Positions 35,452 through 46,714 of a stretch of DNA of 64,000 bases are shown here, piece after piece. The stretch is taken from contig NC_049901.1 of the NCBI RefSeq assembly GCF_001411555.2, positions 10,674,681 to 10,738,680 of the forward strand. The letters run 5' to 3'. The translations under genes were made by a program, and so were the position numbers. A model generated the notes under the pieces. That model made no database searches, was not told the origin of the DNA, and was given only the letters and a program-made list of their open reading frames with translations. Each line of letters begins with the position of its first letter. The first letter of the stretch is position 1. The DNA is from Juglans regia (Eukaryota; Streptophyta; Magnoliopsida; Fagales; Juglandaceae).

Positions 35452-37078
35452 AGATCAAATTGGTGAAATACTATTATATATATATATATATATATGTAAT
35501 TATCACAACTATTTGATCAAAATCCTACGTGGTGTGATATCTTGATATCAAACTGTTCCTAATTTATTGCTTCTAGAAACAGTACTCGACAAGGTCAAGA
35601 ACATTGGTTTTGATCTACATGCATGTGTTTCATGTCAATTTTCATATAGGCATTAGGGGTTTTTTAAGGCCTACTTACAGGACTTCACCTTGGAAACCAA
35701 ATTCAAAGCCATATTTGATGGAGTACTACATCTTATCCACCGATATCTAATCTAACAAACAGATCAAACTTGTCAATTTATTATGAGATTTTCTTGTTAT
35801 TATTAGTAGTAGTAGTAATATATATTATTATTCAGCTTGATCCAAATAAATTTGCCTTGCGTTGAAAAATATATTGCTAATTTCTTACCATAATTTCTTA
35901 CCATAAGTCATGCTTCCAGAAACGCTCTAAAGGCCATCAGTTTAATTAATTTAATTTGAGCTTCATGTATTTCAGTAGTTAGGATTTAGATCTTGCATTC
36001 AAAATGTACATAATTATACGCGTGTTTCATCTACACCTGTTTCATATTAACCATGACTACAGACAAGTCTGCTGAGAAGTCAAAAACATCCAAATCGTTT
36101 TATCAACTTCAATGATGTCACAAGAGATGAGATCAAAACAGAGGAGATATTTACAACAATTTTGGGCGGAATGTATTGACAGAAACAGCAGATACACCCG
36201 TCTCCACCGACTGCGAGAATCCAATAAACCCCCAAAATAAATAACTCCAAGTACCCTTATACTGATTTGCACACGTATTTAGCAAAATTACGGGAACATC
36301 AATGAAATCGAAGACACAGCCCAACCAGTATGCATTTACATATGTACAACAGCAACATAGTAGACAAAATCATTCAAAGGCCGTGAACGATCCCAACCAT
36401 TGTCACTATTACAACACCCTGCACCCGTACCAAAATGGAGATGCAGCGTCTAATACGGAAACCCTAATCTACCTAACATTTTTTCGTTTAGCTTCCCACG
36501 AAAAAAATACGGGAACTTACCTGGTTGTCCTGCTCTGGTTTGTGCGGGGAAATTGGAAATTGAAGACGCCAAGACGAAAGGCGTGCAAGAGTCCGTCGTT
36601 GCGGCTGGAGAGGGAGGGTGTTAAAACGCAGGCGATCTCTGCCCCTAACGCAAGTCTGGATTTTTGGTCCTACAGAAATGTTGAAACGAGGAGATGGGGT
36701 CTTCAGACGTAGCTATCACCACCAGGAGAAGCAATCCTCAGACGAATTTGGGCTGGTTTGGAAGTGAGGGTTCTCAAACAGGTTTCGGGCGTGGAGGGAG
36801 ACGAAGAAGGAAGAGACGAATATGATATTCCTGGACGATTTTGGGGACTTGTACACTCGGCTGACATGCAATAAATGCACACCCAGCGGGCCCCACCTAA
36901 ATATTTCAGTTCATCTATAAATTTTGAAAATTCTCATCTCAACTTTACTTCCAAACACATCTCACTATGGGACCCACACAAAATTCTTAAAAGCATCCAA
37001 AAATTTTAACTCATTTTATCTTTATACTATTCACAAAATTCACAAAATTCTCATCTCGTCTCAACATCCAAACCAGCC
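35452..37078. other. Right non-coding part of Harbinger
   Basis: Contains a (TA)n at about 35473-35496 and AT-rich sequence. From about 36900 there is subterminal sequence rich in TTCTCATCTCAACTT and AATTCTCATCTCGTCTC motifs, which resembles the ends of Tourist-type MITEs. No supported gene. Confidence 0.5.
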
Positions 37079-37178
37079 NNNNNNNNNNNNNNNNNNNNNN
37101 NNNNNNNNNNNNNNNNNNNNNNNNNNNNNNNNNNNNNNNNNNNNNNNNNNNNNNNNNNNNNNNNNNNNNNNNNNNNNN
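37079..37178. other. Assembly gap (100 N)
   Basis: 100 N immediately after the right terminus of the Harbinger element. Confidence 0.99.
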
Positions 37179-39001
37179 CATTCATTACTGTTCATAAATA
37201 CTATTTATTACTGTTTATAATACTATTCATACGATACGTACTTTTAAGATATAGGTACGGTTAAAAATACTATTTGTTAAAAATACTGTTCATTACTGTT
37301 TGTAAATACTATTCATCCCAGAATATAGGTATTGTTCATAAATAGTATTCATTACTGTTTATAAACAATATTCATTTTAGGATACGCAATTTTAAGATAT
37401 AAGAGATATATATATTTATAAATATATATATATACGAGTAATGCTAGATATAAGTCCTAAATAGATAAATTTTATACAAATCTTTTGTAAAATAATAGAT
37501 CTCACTAATAAATAATATTTTTTTTATATTTTTTTATGATAGGATCTATTTTTTTACAAAAACTTGTATAAAATTTATCTATTTAAAACTTGTACAAATC
37601 ATCTCTATATATATATCACGTACGTATAATATTGTACGTCGTACTACTCAATCGTCACCGTTACATGACATAATTATTATTTAAATTTGCTATAATTTAA
37701 GGACGGGCCGGGCTACATCAATTATAATGTTGGACTAATATTTATTTATTTTTTTTATCATCTCATAATATAATATAGTATTAGATGATTAGTTCATAAA
37801 TAAAATATAAAACCACATCATGAGATAATGAGAAGATCTAATCATTTAATGCCACATCATAAAATGATGAAAGGATCTAATCATCTAATGCCACAATATG
37901 AAATGATGAGAGAATGATGAGAAAGAAGTTGATGATGAATAGATTTGTTGTTTAAAGAATAAATATAAGCTATAAAAGTAAATTAATAAAACGATGTATA
38001 AGTTTGGTATAATATATTAGATTGTATAATTTTTTTTTATGAAAAATAAATTTAATGTACCGTGCACGGCAGTTAACGTAAAACTCCTTTAAAATTAACT
38101 TCTGTTGTTATTTTCTAACACCTGTGAAAGCGGGGAGTTGTAATAAAAAACCATTAGTACAAGATGAAGCTTTTAAGTCAAAATGGTGTTTTCGAGTTAG
38201 ATCGACAAAACACACCAAATACGGCCTATTTTATCATTTATTATTAATTAATAAAATCAGAGTCGATCGATTTTTTATCACTTAATTTCTAGCATGTAAT
38301 ATCTCAGATATTGTGAGTTAAGTACTGTAATTAAAGTTAGTTTTGCTTGGAACAAAAAACAAAAAAGATTAAAGTAATTGTGTACGTACTCGTTCTTTTC
38401 CTTTGTTTTCTTCGCATCAATTTGACAATTATGGTTGAAGAATATTATTAAATGTTACGTTGTGGGGTTAATAGGATTAATTAGCATTTACCCAACAAAG
38501 TTGTATGATGTTTTCCAACCGATTCCACAGTACAAGTCCTCCCTCCCAAAACATGAACAACTTCCTCTAATATTGTACGCTTGCACTCTTTTATATATAT
38601 GTATATGAACTGTCACAAATTGACGTCATGTTTTCATATGATACGTTGGATCTATTTTACGATAAAAATAATTTTACAATTTAACATATCATATGTAATC
38701 ACGTCAATTTATAATTAAAGTACTATTCCCATGTATCTTTGAACTGCTCTAAAATTGTCATTGCTAGCTAGCTCATGTTAAATGTACACACATCTATAAG
38801 CCTAAAGAGTTCCATTATGGTATGTATGTATGTATGTATGTATTATTATTATTAATTGTTGGGAAGCCAAATGATCTTTCTTTGCGTCCTCCGCCCAGAG
38901 CTCTGATCTTTGCAGCTTTCTGTCTATATATAACAACAGCTAGCCATCATGTATAGGTTGTAAGCCCAAATGAACATCTTAGAATTCTTTAGTAATTAAT
39001 T
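37179..39001. other. Intergenic contig with small repeats
   Basis: Between gaps. About 37179-37375 repeats variants of TACTGTTCATAAATACTATT. About 37830-37920 has two units of GATCTAATCATYTAATGCCA with a following ATGATGA. An (ATGT)n tract is near 38822-38842. The last 100 bases before 39002 are probably the promoter/5' UTR of the orphan exon (TATATATAA near 38925). Confidence 0.45.
37458..37585. mobile_element. Small MITE core with perfect 22-bp inverted repeat
   Basis: TAAATAGATAAATTTTATAC plus AA (37458-37479) is the exact reverse complement of 37564-37585. The 84-base loop is AT-rich. Outer flanks (AAGTCC on the left, AAACTTGTAC on the right) suggest that the true ends lie slightly farther out. 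Non-coding. Confidence 0.6.
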
Positions 39002-39101
39002 ATGGGGTTGCTCAAGGAGGAAACCGTCGTTTACAAGCCTGTGGAAGAGGTTGATGTTGGTCCTCACAGTGATCAAATCTATGTTCGAGCCAACGTCAAA
39101 G
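39002..39101 (+). CDS. Orphan first exon, possibly FAAH-like amidase
   Basis: ATG at 39002 opens 33 codons plus one base, MGLLKEETVVYKPVEEVDVG then PHSDQIYVRANVK, followed by AAAG/GTTGATTG, a possible donor at 39102. A TATA-like stretch lies about 75 bases upstream. The sequence reminds me of the N-terminus of plant fatty acid amide hydrolase-like (amidase signature family) proteins, which hydrolyse N-acylethanolamines at membranes. That is memory of a family N-terminus and not a domain match. The intron runs into the N gap at 39295 and no further exon of this gene is present in the window. Confidence 0.45.
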
Positions 39102-39294
39102 GTTGATTGATTATCTTCTTCTTCTTCTTCTTCTCTGTTGTTATCACATATATATATATATATATTTTCATCATGAAGTACTTGGATTCTCAGAATTAAT
39201 ATTCTTCGTGTTGGGTTCTCTATATACCAACGTCTTGAAATCGTATTAATTATGAGCTGGAGTAATATATGTGTTGTGGGTTGATGAATCTTGA

Positions 39295-39394
39295 NNNNNN
39301 NNNNNNNNNNNNNNNNNNNNNNNNNNNNNNNNNNNNNNNNNNNNNNNNNNNNNNNNNNNNNNNNNNNNNNNNNNNNNNNNNNNNNNNNNNNNNN
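39295..39394. other. Assembly gap (100 N)
   Basis: 100 N between the orphan-exon contig and the contig that begins with plastid-like sequence. Confidence 0.99.
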
Positions 39395-39710
39395 ACATTT
39401 GGATTAAATTAAATCTAATTTTTTTTATTGATTCCTTTCAAAAATAATAATAATAATTTGAATAGAAGGTCATATCCTTTTTTTTAATGATTCTTTTTGA
39501 TTCTTTTTTTTTATGTTATTTCGTACTGTATAATTCCTTTGCTTGTGGGATCATTTTCTCACAAGAGGTAAGTAAAAGAAATTATAGAATGGATTGCTAC
39601 CTATGCCCAGATCTCGGATAAATGGAAATTTTATTGATAAGACCTTTCCAATTGTAGCCAATATCTTATTACGAATAATTCCGACAACTTCAGGAGAAAA
39701 AGAGGCATTA
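39395..39710 (+). other. ycf3: Plastid DNA fragment: ycf3 exon 1 and leader
   Basis: From 39603 the sequence encodes [20 protein letters not shown] then [15 protein letters not shown], the start of plastid Ycf3 (a photosystem I assembly factor), with one difference from the usual ...KTFSIV. The leader GGATTGCTACCT and the TCATTTTCTCACAAGAGGTA segment upstream also look like the plastid ycf3 5' region. Similarity ends at about 39707-39710, well before the end of ycf3 exon 1. Either this is a nuclear plastid insertion or plastid reads joined to a contig tip; the N run lies directly to its left. Confidence 0.88.
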
Positions 39711-39837
39711 CTACCATGTACAAAATTATTTTATCTGCAGAGTACTGAATAAAACGTGCTCCTTTTCCTTTTCATTCAAGCACCCAAGTTCTAACCCAAT
39801 GCAATCAGTTTGTTTTGTAGACTGTTAGGTCGGATGT

Positions 39838-39875
<38 letters not shown>

Positions 39876-39876
<1 letters not shown>

Positions 39877-42800
39877 TGAGGCGCCCCTTTATGTATCAAG
39901 ATAATTACCATTCCTCTATAGGTCGTTTAAAAATACTGCAAAGAAAGTTGAATTGCAAGATGATTGTTTTAATGGAGCCTTTCCAGAATTTTGTTAAAGC
40001 TCAATCATACATGCGGACTCTTCATTTTGATAATGTAATTTCTAATGAAGAAGTTGGTGGGAAAATATGGGTCTTGTGGATGAATGATTTAAATGTACAG
40101 ATTATGCGGATGACCTCACAGTTTTTGTCTCTAAGGATAGTTGAGGGTCAATTTCAATTTTTGGGTAATTTTATTTATGCAAAGTGTAATATGATGGATA
40201 GGCGGGTTCTATGGGAGGATTTGAGGTGGCATAGTATAAATAATGATCCTTATTTGTTTGCTGGCGATTTTAATATTATTCGTACAAATTTGGAAAGATA
40301 GGGTGGTCGTCCTAGGCCAATAGCGGCGATGGATGATTTTAACCAATGGATCCATGAGAGTGGTTTAATTGATTTAAGTGCACAAGGTAGTAATTTTTCT
40401 TGGTGTAATGGCCAGAGTGGTTTAGCTAGAGCTTGGGCGAAGCTGGATCGTGTTTTATTGGATGCAAATTTATTGTCTTTGTTCCCTACGGTGTCTTGTT
40501 CGTACTTATCAAGGACGACTTCGGACCATTGCCCTATGTTGGTTGAATTTTTTAAGGATACTTATTCCTATGGTCATCCTCCATTTAGATTTCAGCAAAT
40601 GTGGGTTGAGCATCCAGAATTTATTGGTTTTATAAAGCAGGTGTGGGATGTGCCGGTGATTGGGACGGGGCTTGTCATTCTTGCTTGTAAGATTAAAAAG
40701 GTGAAAGTAGCTCTTCATGAATGGAATAAGCGAGTGTTTGGTAGGACTAATACCCATATTGAATCTTTGGAAGTGAAGGTTGAGAGTCTGGAAGGTTGTC
40801 TACAAAGAAAGTGGGATATTGATGCCGAGAGGGAGCTTGTGCTGGCTTCGGATGAATTAAATTTTTGGAGACATAGGGAAGATATCATATTAGCTTAAAT
40901 GGCTAAAATAAAATGGAATATGGAAGGTGATCGTAATTCAAAATTTTTTCATGTATGGTTAGCTAATAAACGACGTAAAAGAATCAAAGGGATGAGAACT
41001 CAGGATGGGGTAGAGCTTAACTCGCCAGAAGAAATTCATAATGGAGCTATTGAGTATTTTGCGGATTTTCTTAAAAATACTAACCAGTCACGAGTACTTC
41101 CGGATTTATCAGATTTGATTTCACCAGTTATTAATGTTGAGGATTGTACATGTCTTTGTCGTACCCCTTCATTGGATGAAGTAAAGGAGGCTCTTTCTTC
41201 GATTCCTATAAACAGTTCTCCTGGGTCAGATGGTTTTGGAGCAGGTTTTTTTAAAACTTGTTGGGAGGTGATTAAGACGGATGTCTTCGCAGCCGTTTCT
41301 GAATTTTTTATTTTCAAAAAGGTTCCGAGGTTCTTTTTGGCTTCTTTTATTGTGCTAATTCCGAAGACAGATGTGCCTACTTGTTTTGACAAATTTAGGC
41401 CTATAAGTCTGTGTTCGGTTTTTTATAAAATTTGTTCAAAAATTATAGTAAATCGTCTGGCAAATTATCTTCCCAAATTAATATCTCTTGAACAATGAGC
41501 CTTTATACCTGGGAGGAATATTTTTGAGAATATTAGTATTACTCAGGAAATGGTTCATTCCTTGAATAAGGACACTCATGGAGGAAATATTATGATTAAA
41601 GTTGATATGGCTAAAGCATACGATCGAGTAGATTGGAATTTTTTGTTGGAGGTTTTTCGTTGTTTTGGATTCTCCCTTTCTTTTTGTGATTTAATCCGTG
41701 CTTGCATTTCGAATATTTGGTATTCTGTTTTGCTTAATGGAACGATGAGAGGTTTCTTCCAAGGTGGTCGTGGATTACATCAGGGGGACCCATTATCGCC
41801 TTATCTTTTTATTATTATTCAGGAAGTCTTTTCTCGTCTTTTGAAGCAGAGTGTGTCATCACATAAGATTGGTAATTTCTCCCAACCTAGAGGTACTCCT
41901 CAGATCTCACACCTTATGTACGCAGATGATATTGTGATTTTTTTGAATGGGGGAAAAAAATCTGTTAAGGAACTTTTGTTGGTTTTTGAAAAGTATGAAG
42001 CATGGTCGGGTCAGATGATTAATAAAGAGAAAACAGCCATATATTTTTCTTCAAAAATTTCTATTGCTCGTAAGAGAGCCCTAAAAAGACTGACAGGGTT
42101 CTCAGAAGGTTCCTTTCCCTTTAAATATCTAGGGGTTCCGATTATATTGGGGCGTCTAAAGCATGTGCATTTGGAGGAAATGGTTAACAAAGTTTGGAAA
42201 AAAATTAGTGGTTGGAAAATGAAGATACTTTCATCAGGTGGCCGTCTAATACTTCTTCGACACGTGCTTTCTAGTATGGCTTTACATTTATTTGATGTTT
42301 TGCAAGTTCCTCAATCAATTATTAAAGCTCTAAATCGTATGATGAGTACATTTTTTTGGGGGGAGGTTAATGGTAAAAGTAAAAAAAAGTGGGTGTCGTA
42401 GGAAAATATTTGTAAGCCAGAAAAGGAAGGGGGCCTAGGATTGCGTAAATTAGAGGACATGCAAAAAGCATTGCATATGCGGCTTGCATGGAATTTAATT
42501 CAGGGTAAATCCTTATGGGCAAATTTTTTTAAAGGAAAATATGTGGGATCTTCTCCTTGGTCTCTCATTGATACTAAAAAAGGTTCTAGATTTTGGAAAA
42601 TGATTATGAAGAGTATTCCCGATGTGCTTAATAATTCAAGATGGAAAGTGAGGGAGGGGAATATTTTTTTCTGGTATGATAAATGGAAAGATAGGGGTCC
42701 TTTATTGGAGGAGGTCCAGATGGTGGGGAATCCACGGATTACAGTAAAGGAGTGTATGCTGAATAATAGTTGGGATATGGACCTTTTGATTTCTTTAGTT

Positions 42801-44001
42801 GGTCAAGAGAATGTTGACGATATTGTTGAAGCTTTGGCCGGTTGTAAGAAGGGTTCGGACGTGTTAATCTGGACTAAACATGAGTGGAAATTTTTCTACT
42901 AAATCAGCATGGGATTGTATTAGAATTAGAGGTTCTACTTTGGATTGGCATCCATGGATATGGCATAGGTTGTTGCCTCTTAAAATTTCGGTTTTTATGT
43001 GGAGGGCATGGAACATAGTTTTGAGTGTTAATGATAGTCTTAGAAGGATTGGGGTCCCGATTGTCTCTCGTTGTGATTGCTGTGAAGAAGGTAAGTATGA
43101 GGACCAAAACCATGTTTTGTTTGGAGGAGAGTTTGCATTTAATATATGGTGTTATTGTGCTAATATTTTTGGTTTATCTCTTGGTCATACTTGGATGGAG
43201 ACAGTGACGGCTTGGTTAAGACGTGCGTCAACTGATTCTCAAGTGGGGATTCTTGTGGGGTTACTTCCATCGATTATTAGTTGGCATCTTTGGCGTAGAA
43301 GATGCACTACCCGCATGGAGGGGCGGATTCAATCTGTTAGTGCGGTTTGGCAAATGAACAAAAATTGGATGAGCTCTTGTAGCCATGATATGAAAAAGGT
43401 AAAAAAATGTTCTATGTATGATCTTCAGATTTTACATGCTTTGCATATTCCTTCTAAAGCCCCCGTGAGGCAATTTATTAAAATTGTGACTTGGCAAAAA
43501 CCTGCTCCAGGGTGGTTTAAATTGAATACAGATGGTAGTAGTTTAGGAAATCCAAGACCTTCGGGGGTGGGTGGTATTATTAGAAATAATCAGGGTCACT
43601 TGGTTCATGCTTTTAATTCTTATATTGGTTTTGGTTCCAATAATAGAGTTGAATTGTTAGCATTGCTGCGGGGTCTTAAAGCTTGTAAAAATCTAGGGAT
43701 TATTTTTGTGGAAATAGAATTAGACTCTCAAGTGGTAATCTCTTGGTGGAATAGGCGAAGATGTGGCATATGGTATTTGGAAGATTTCTGGGAGGATACT
43801 CTTGCTCTTATGGATTCGATGGTTTGCACAGTTAGGCATGTTTATAGGGAAGGTAATAAAGTTGCTAACTGGTTGGCTCGGAGTGGGGCAGCTGGTCTTA
43901 ATATGGATTGGAATATAGCTGGAGAATTGCCTAGGGTCCCTCGAGGTTTACTTCAGTTGGATAAACTTGGGTTACCTTCTTTAAGGTGCTGTCAGAATTA
44001 A
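39876..44001 (+). pseudogene. LINE ORF2, disabled (copy 2)
   Basis: Carries the same in-frame stops as copy 1 (at 40299, 40896, 41496, 42399 and 42900) and the same frameshift before the 42880-44001 segment with the zinc-binding and RNase H domains. The translated segments are identical to copy 1, so the damage predates the duplication. Confidence 0.85.
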
Positions 44002-44280
44002 GAATCTGGTTCTATTTGGTTGTTGTGTTGGTTTGGTTAGATTTTATTGTATATGTTTGTTGTGCTAATGGTTTTTTTGCAGGTGAGGAGGTTGTTTTTA
44101 TAATTTTCTCTAGATATTCTAGGTTTTTTTTAATATCTGGTTTCGGATTTTTATATTGTAACGCCAGGTATTGGTATGTAACCACGATTTTCCTCCGCCA
44201 TAAGTGAGGGTTTATTAATATAATCGGCACGGGATCACTCGTGGACAGGTGATTCTCGGCTCTTCATCAAAAAAAAAAAA
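39876..44280 (+). mobile_element. L1-type LINE with RNase H domain (copy 2)
   Basis: Same element as 18943-23347, with the same 5' truncation at a (TA)n tract (two TA units longer here) and a poly-A at 44269-44280. Confidence 0.85.
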
Positions 44281-44632
44281 CTCATCATGATATGATCATG
44301 TGCACGCTGTACGTTTAACTTCACCAGAAGAGAGAGAGAGAGCAAAAATGGAATCATTTTGCAATATATCTATTGCATTATTATCAAAATAACAATAACA
44401 GTATCACCAATATATCGAAAAGAATACAACACTAAAAGGAAATCATCACTCGTGATAATTACAGTGCAAGGATAACTCTGTCAAGGCAAGAACATGACAA
44501 TTATCCAATCGCATGGTCCATTCTTCACACAAGAATGATCCAAGTTCCGTATTGATTAAAAAAAAAAAAAAAACAAATAAAACAACAATGGTTTCTAGAA
44601 TTTTTAATATTGCTAGCTCTCGATTCTGATGA

Positions 44633-45566
44633 TCAGAAGCATGCATCAAGTACACAACAGCAACACAAGGCAGCACAACTGCGCAGTAAACAGATGGACA
44701 AATCGTAATGTCACTCATTTATCCAAAAATATAACTCAATATTAATAATAACAAAACGATGAACAAATAAATTAGAAATAAATCAGAGAGATATAAAGAA
44801 CTGCTTACCATCCCTTCCAGAACCCTTCACCCCTTGACTTGGTTTCCACTGGGCCGTGAGGAGGATTCTGAGAGTCATCTTTTGTAGGATAACCAGCCGG
44901 TGGTGGTACCACATAAGGACCTTGTGCAGCATAAGGACCTTGTGCAGCTGTAGATGGAGGTGGAGGATATGGAACAGAAGATTGGCCAATTAATTAATAG
45001 GCAAATTAATTTATATTAATGGAAAAAACGAATTAAGCAAGTGATCATATTGGGTACTACTGCAAGGAGACCCATAACAAGATCATAATTGTATATATAA
45101 GTATATTATATATTTGATGTCAATATATGGTATTAGACTCATGACCAAGGAGGAAATTATAGTCTTATTGAATTAAATGTATACAAACATATATTGAAAT
45201 TACATAGGGAGTTAGTTAATTATTTAAGTTTCATGTGGAAATTAATTCACGTGTTTGAATTAGTAGTTGATCATATGATCTCATCTAAACAGTAACCATA
45301 TATACGTTTATCTTCTAACAAAATCAAACCTACTTGCTTTCGGTGGATGCAGATTATAGAAATCAAGTCTAAAACTCCATGCACTTATTTAGAGGTGTAG
45401 ACCTATATTATAACATATGACTAAACGGTGCTAGAAAATCCCAGGAGATCGATCTAAGACATGCGCACACACACACACATGACATGACATCCAACATCAA
45501 CACAAACAAGAAGAACTTAAAACATGGTATTCACTAATTACCTGCAGGCTCACTTGTAGTATTCAT
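44633..45566 (-). CDS. CYSTM-domain protein, three exons (copy 2)
   Basis: Exons 45542-45566, 44809-44986 and 44633-44678, identical to copy 1 and encoding the same 82 residues with the C-terminal Cys-rich membrane motif. The same TG dinucleotide is found at the 3' end of intron 1. A TATA box is at 45671-45678. Downstream lies the LINE in opposite orientation (converging 3' ends); upstream lies the TWINKLE gene in the same orientation. Confidence 0.85.
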
Positions 45567-46714
45567 CTTTGAGCAAAAGGTTATGATCGTAAAAACAAAC
45601 GAAAGATGTGTGTATGCGTAAGAAAGAGATGGGAAGGGATAGATGGAGTAGTTTGGAGGGAATGAAAGGGTTTATATAGAAACTAGAAAGGGATAGGATG
45701 GAGTGGTTGCTTCTGGGAAGACGGCGACACCGCGTGGGTATGAATACAAATGACCGCCGTGACAGTGGCGAAGACTCAAGAAAAATGACAACGAAGCAAA
45801 CAGATGCTTATTTGTATGTATTCATTTGTCTTGCTTACGTGTGGTCAGTGACCGGTCCTTGTCGGTAACCTGCCCGGTATCAACACCTGCCCCGCCCCCT
45901 CCATTTTATCTTTATTTTTCGGTTACGTTTTCCTTTGTTAACGAGTCACGAAACTTAAAAATAGAAAGAAAAGAATAACTTTTGGATTTGAACTTTTCTT
46001 TTCGATACGTATTTCTTACGCAAGCGCGTTCGAATTGCAACATTAATTAACGAAGAAGAAAGATACTTCCTCAGCTTCTTTCCGGTTTTTGGGGCCAAGA
46101 AGATGGGGGGGTGTTCATAGTAACATATGGTATCTGTATCTTTGACGCAAGCTGTCAATATTCTCAAAGAGATTTGTTTAACTAATACTTCATTGATTGA
46201 ATATAAAAAAAAAACCATTTTCCGAACAATCTTTGATAATATGTAAAGTAGAAGGCCTTGTCCAAAAAGCTTTTGGGGGTTAAAACTAAAAGCATGCTAC
46301 TGTTCTTACACACTATAACAGAGACAGGGTACAATATGACTGATTCATGAGAAAAAAAGAGAGAATTTCATTCCCAAATCTTGAATATAACCAGATAATA
46401 TATAAAAGTTTAATAAATCACATGGCAAAATAGACCATTTAAGTCCATACATCTCCGAAAAAAGGAAGCCTCTATTGACAGAAATTGCAACTGCCCTCAA
46501 GTGTAAGGTTACACCAAGTCATCAAGGTCCGATCAACTGCCAAAGCTAAAATACTTTGGTCCCTCATACCACCATCCATAGTTGTGCACGGCGGGGAAGC
46601 ACCCACAGCCTGATGCAGTGGGAAAATGGCATTAGAAAACCACCTCCTGTTTTGAAGGCCACTACCTGGGTAGATACTGCTGTACATCCATTTTCTTATC
46701 AATCATAGCATTGT
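45567..46714. other. Spacer between CYSTM and TWINKLE (copy 2)
   Basis: Same content as 24634-25781: CYSTM promoter region on the left, probable TWINKLE 3' UTR on the right. No additional gene. Confidence 0.4.

Larger units (their letters stand above)
28929..37078 (+). mobile_element. PIF/Harbinger transposon, three genes
   Basis: An 8150-bp contig whose two ends are an imperfect terminal inverted repeat: left GGCTTGTTTGG, right reverse-complemented GGCTGGTTTGG (10 of 11 match). A shared GAGACGAGATGA motif lies farther in on both sides. It carries a Myb/SANT-like gene (31500-32532), a DDE transposase gene (33011-34498) and an antisense GRF zinc-finger gene (34990-35424). The first two are the standard pair required by PIF/Pong elements. 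The 3-bp target duplication expected (TTA/TAA) cannot be seen because both ends abut N runs. About 2.5 kb at the left (28930-31499) and 1.6 kb at the right (35452-37078) are non-coding, apart from one possible exon at 29663. Confidence 0.85.
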
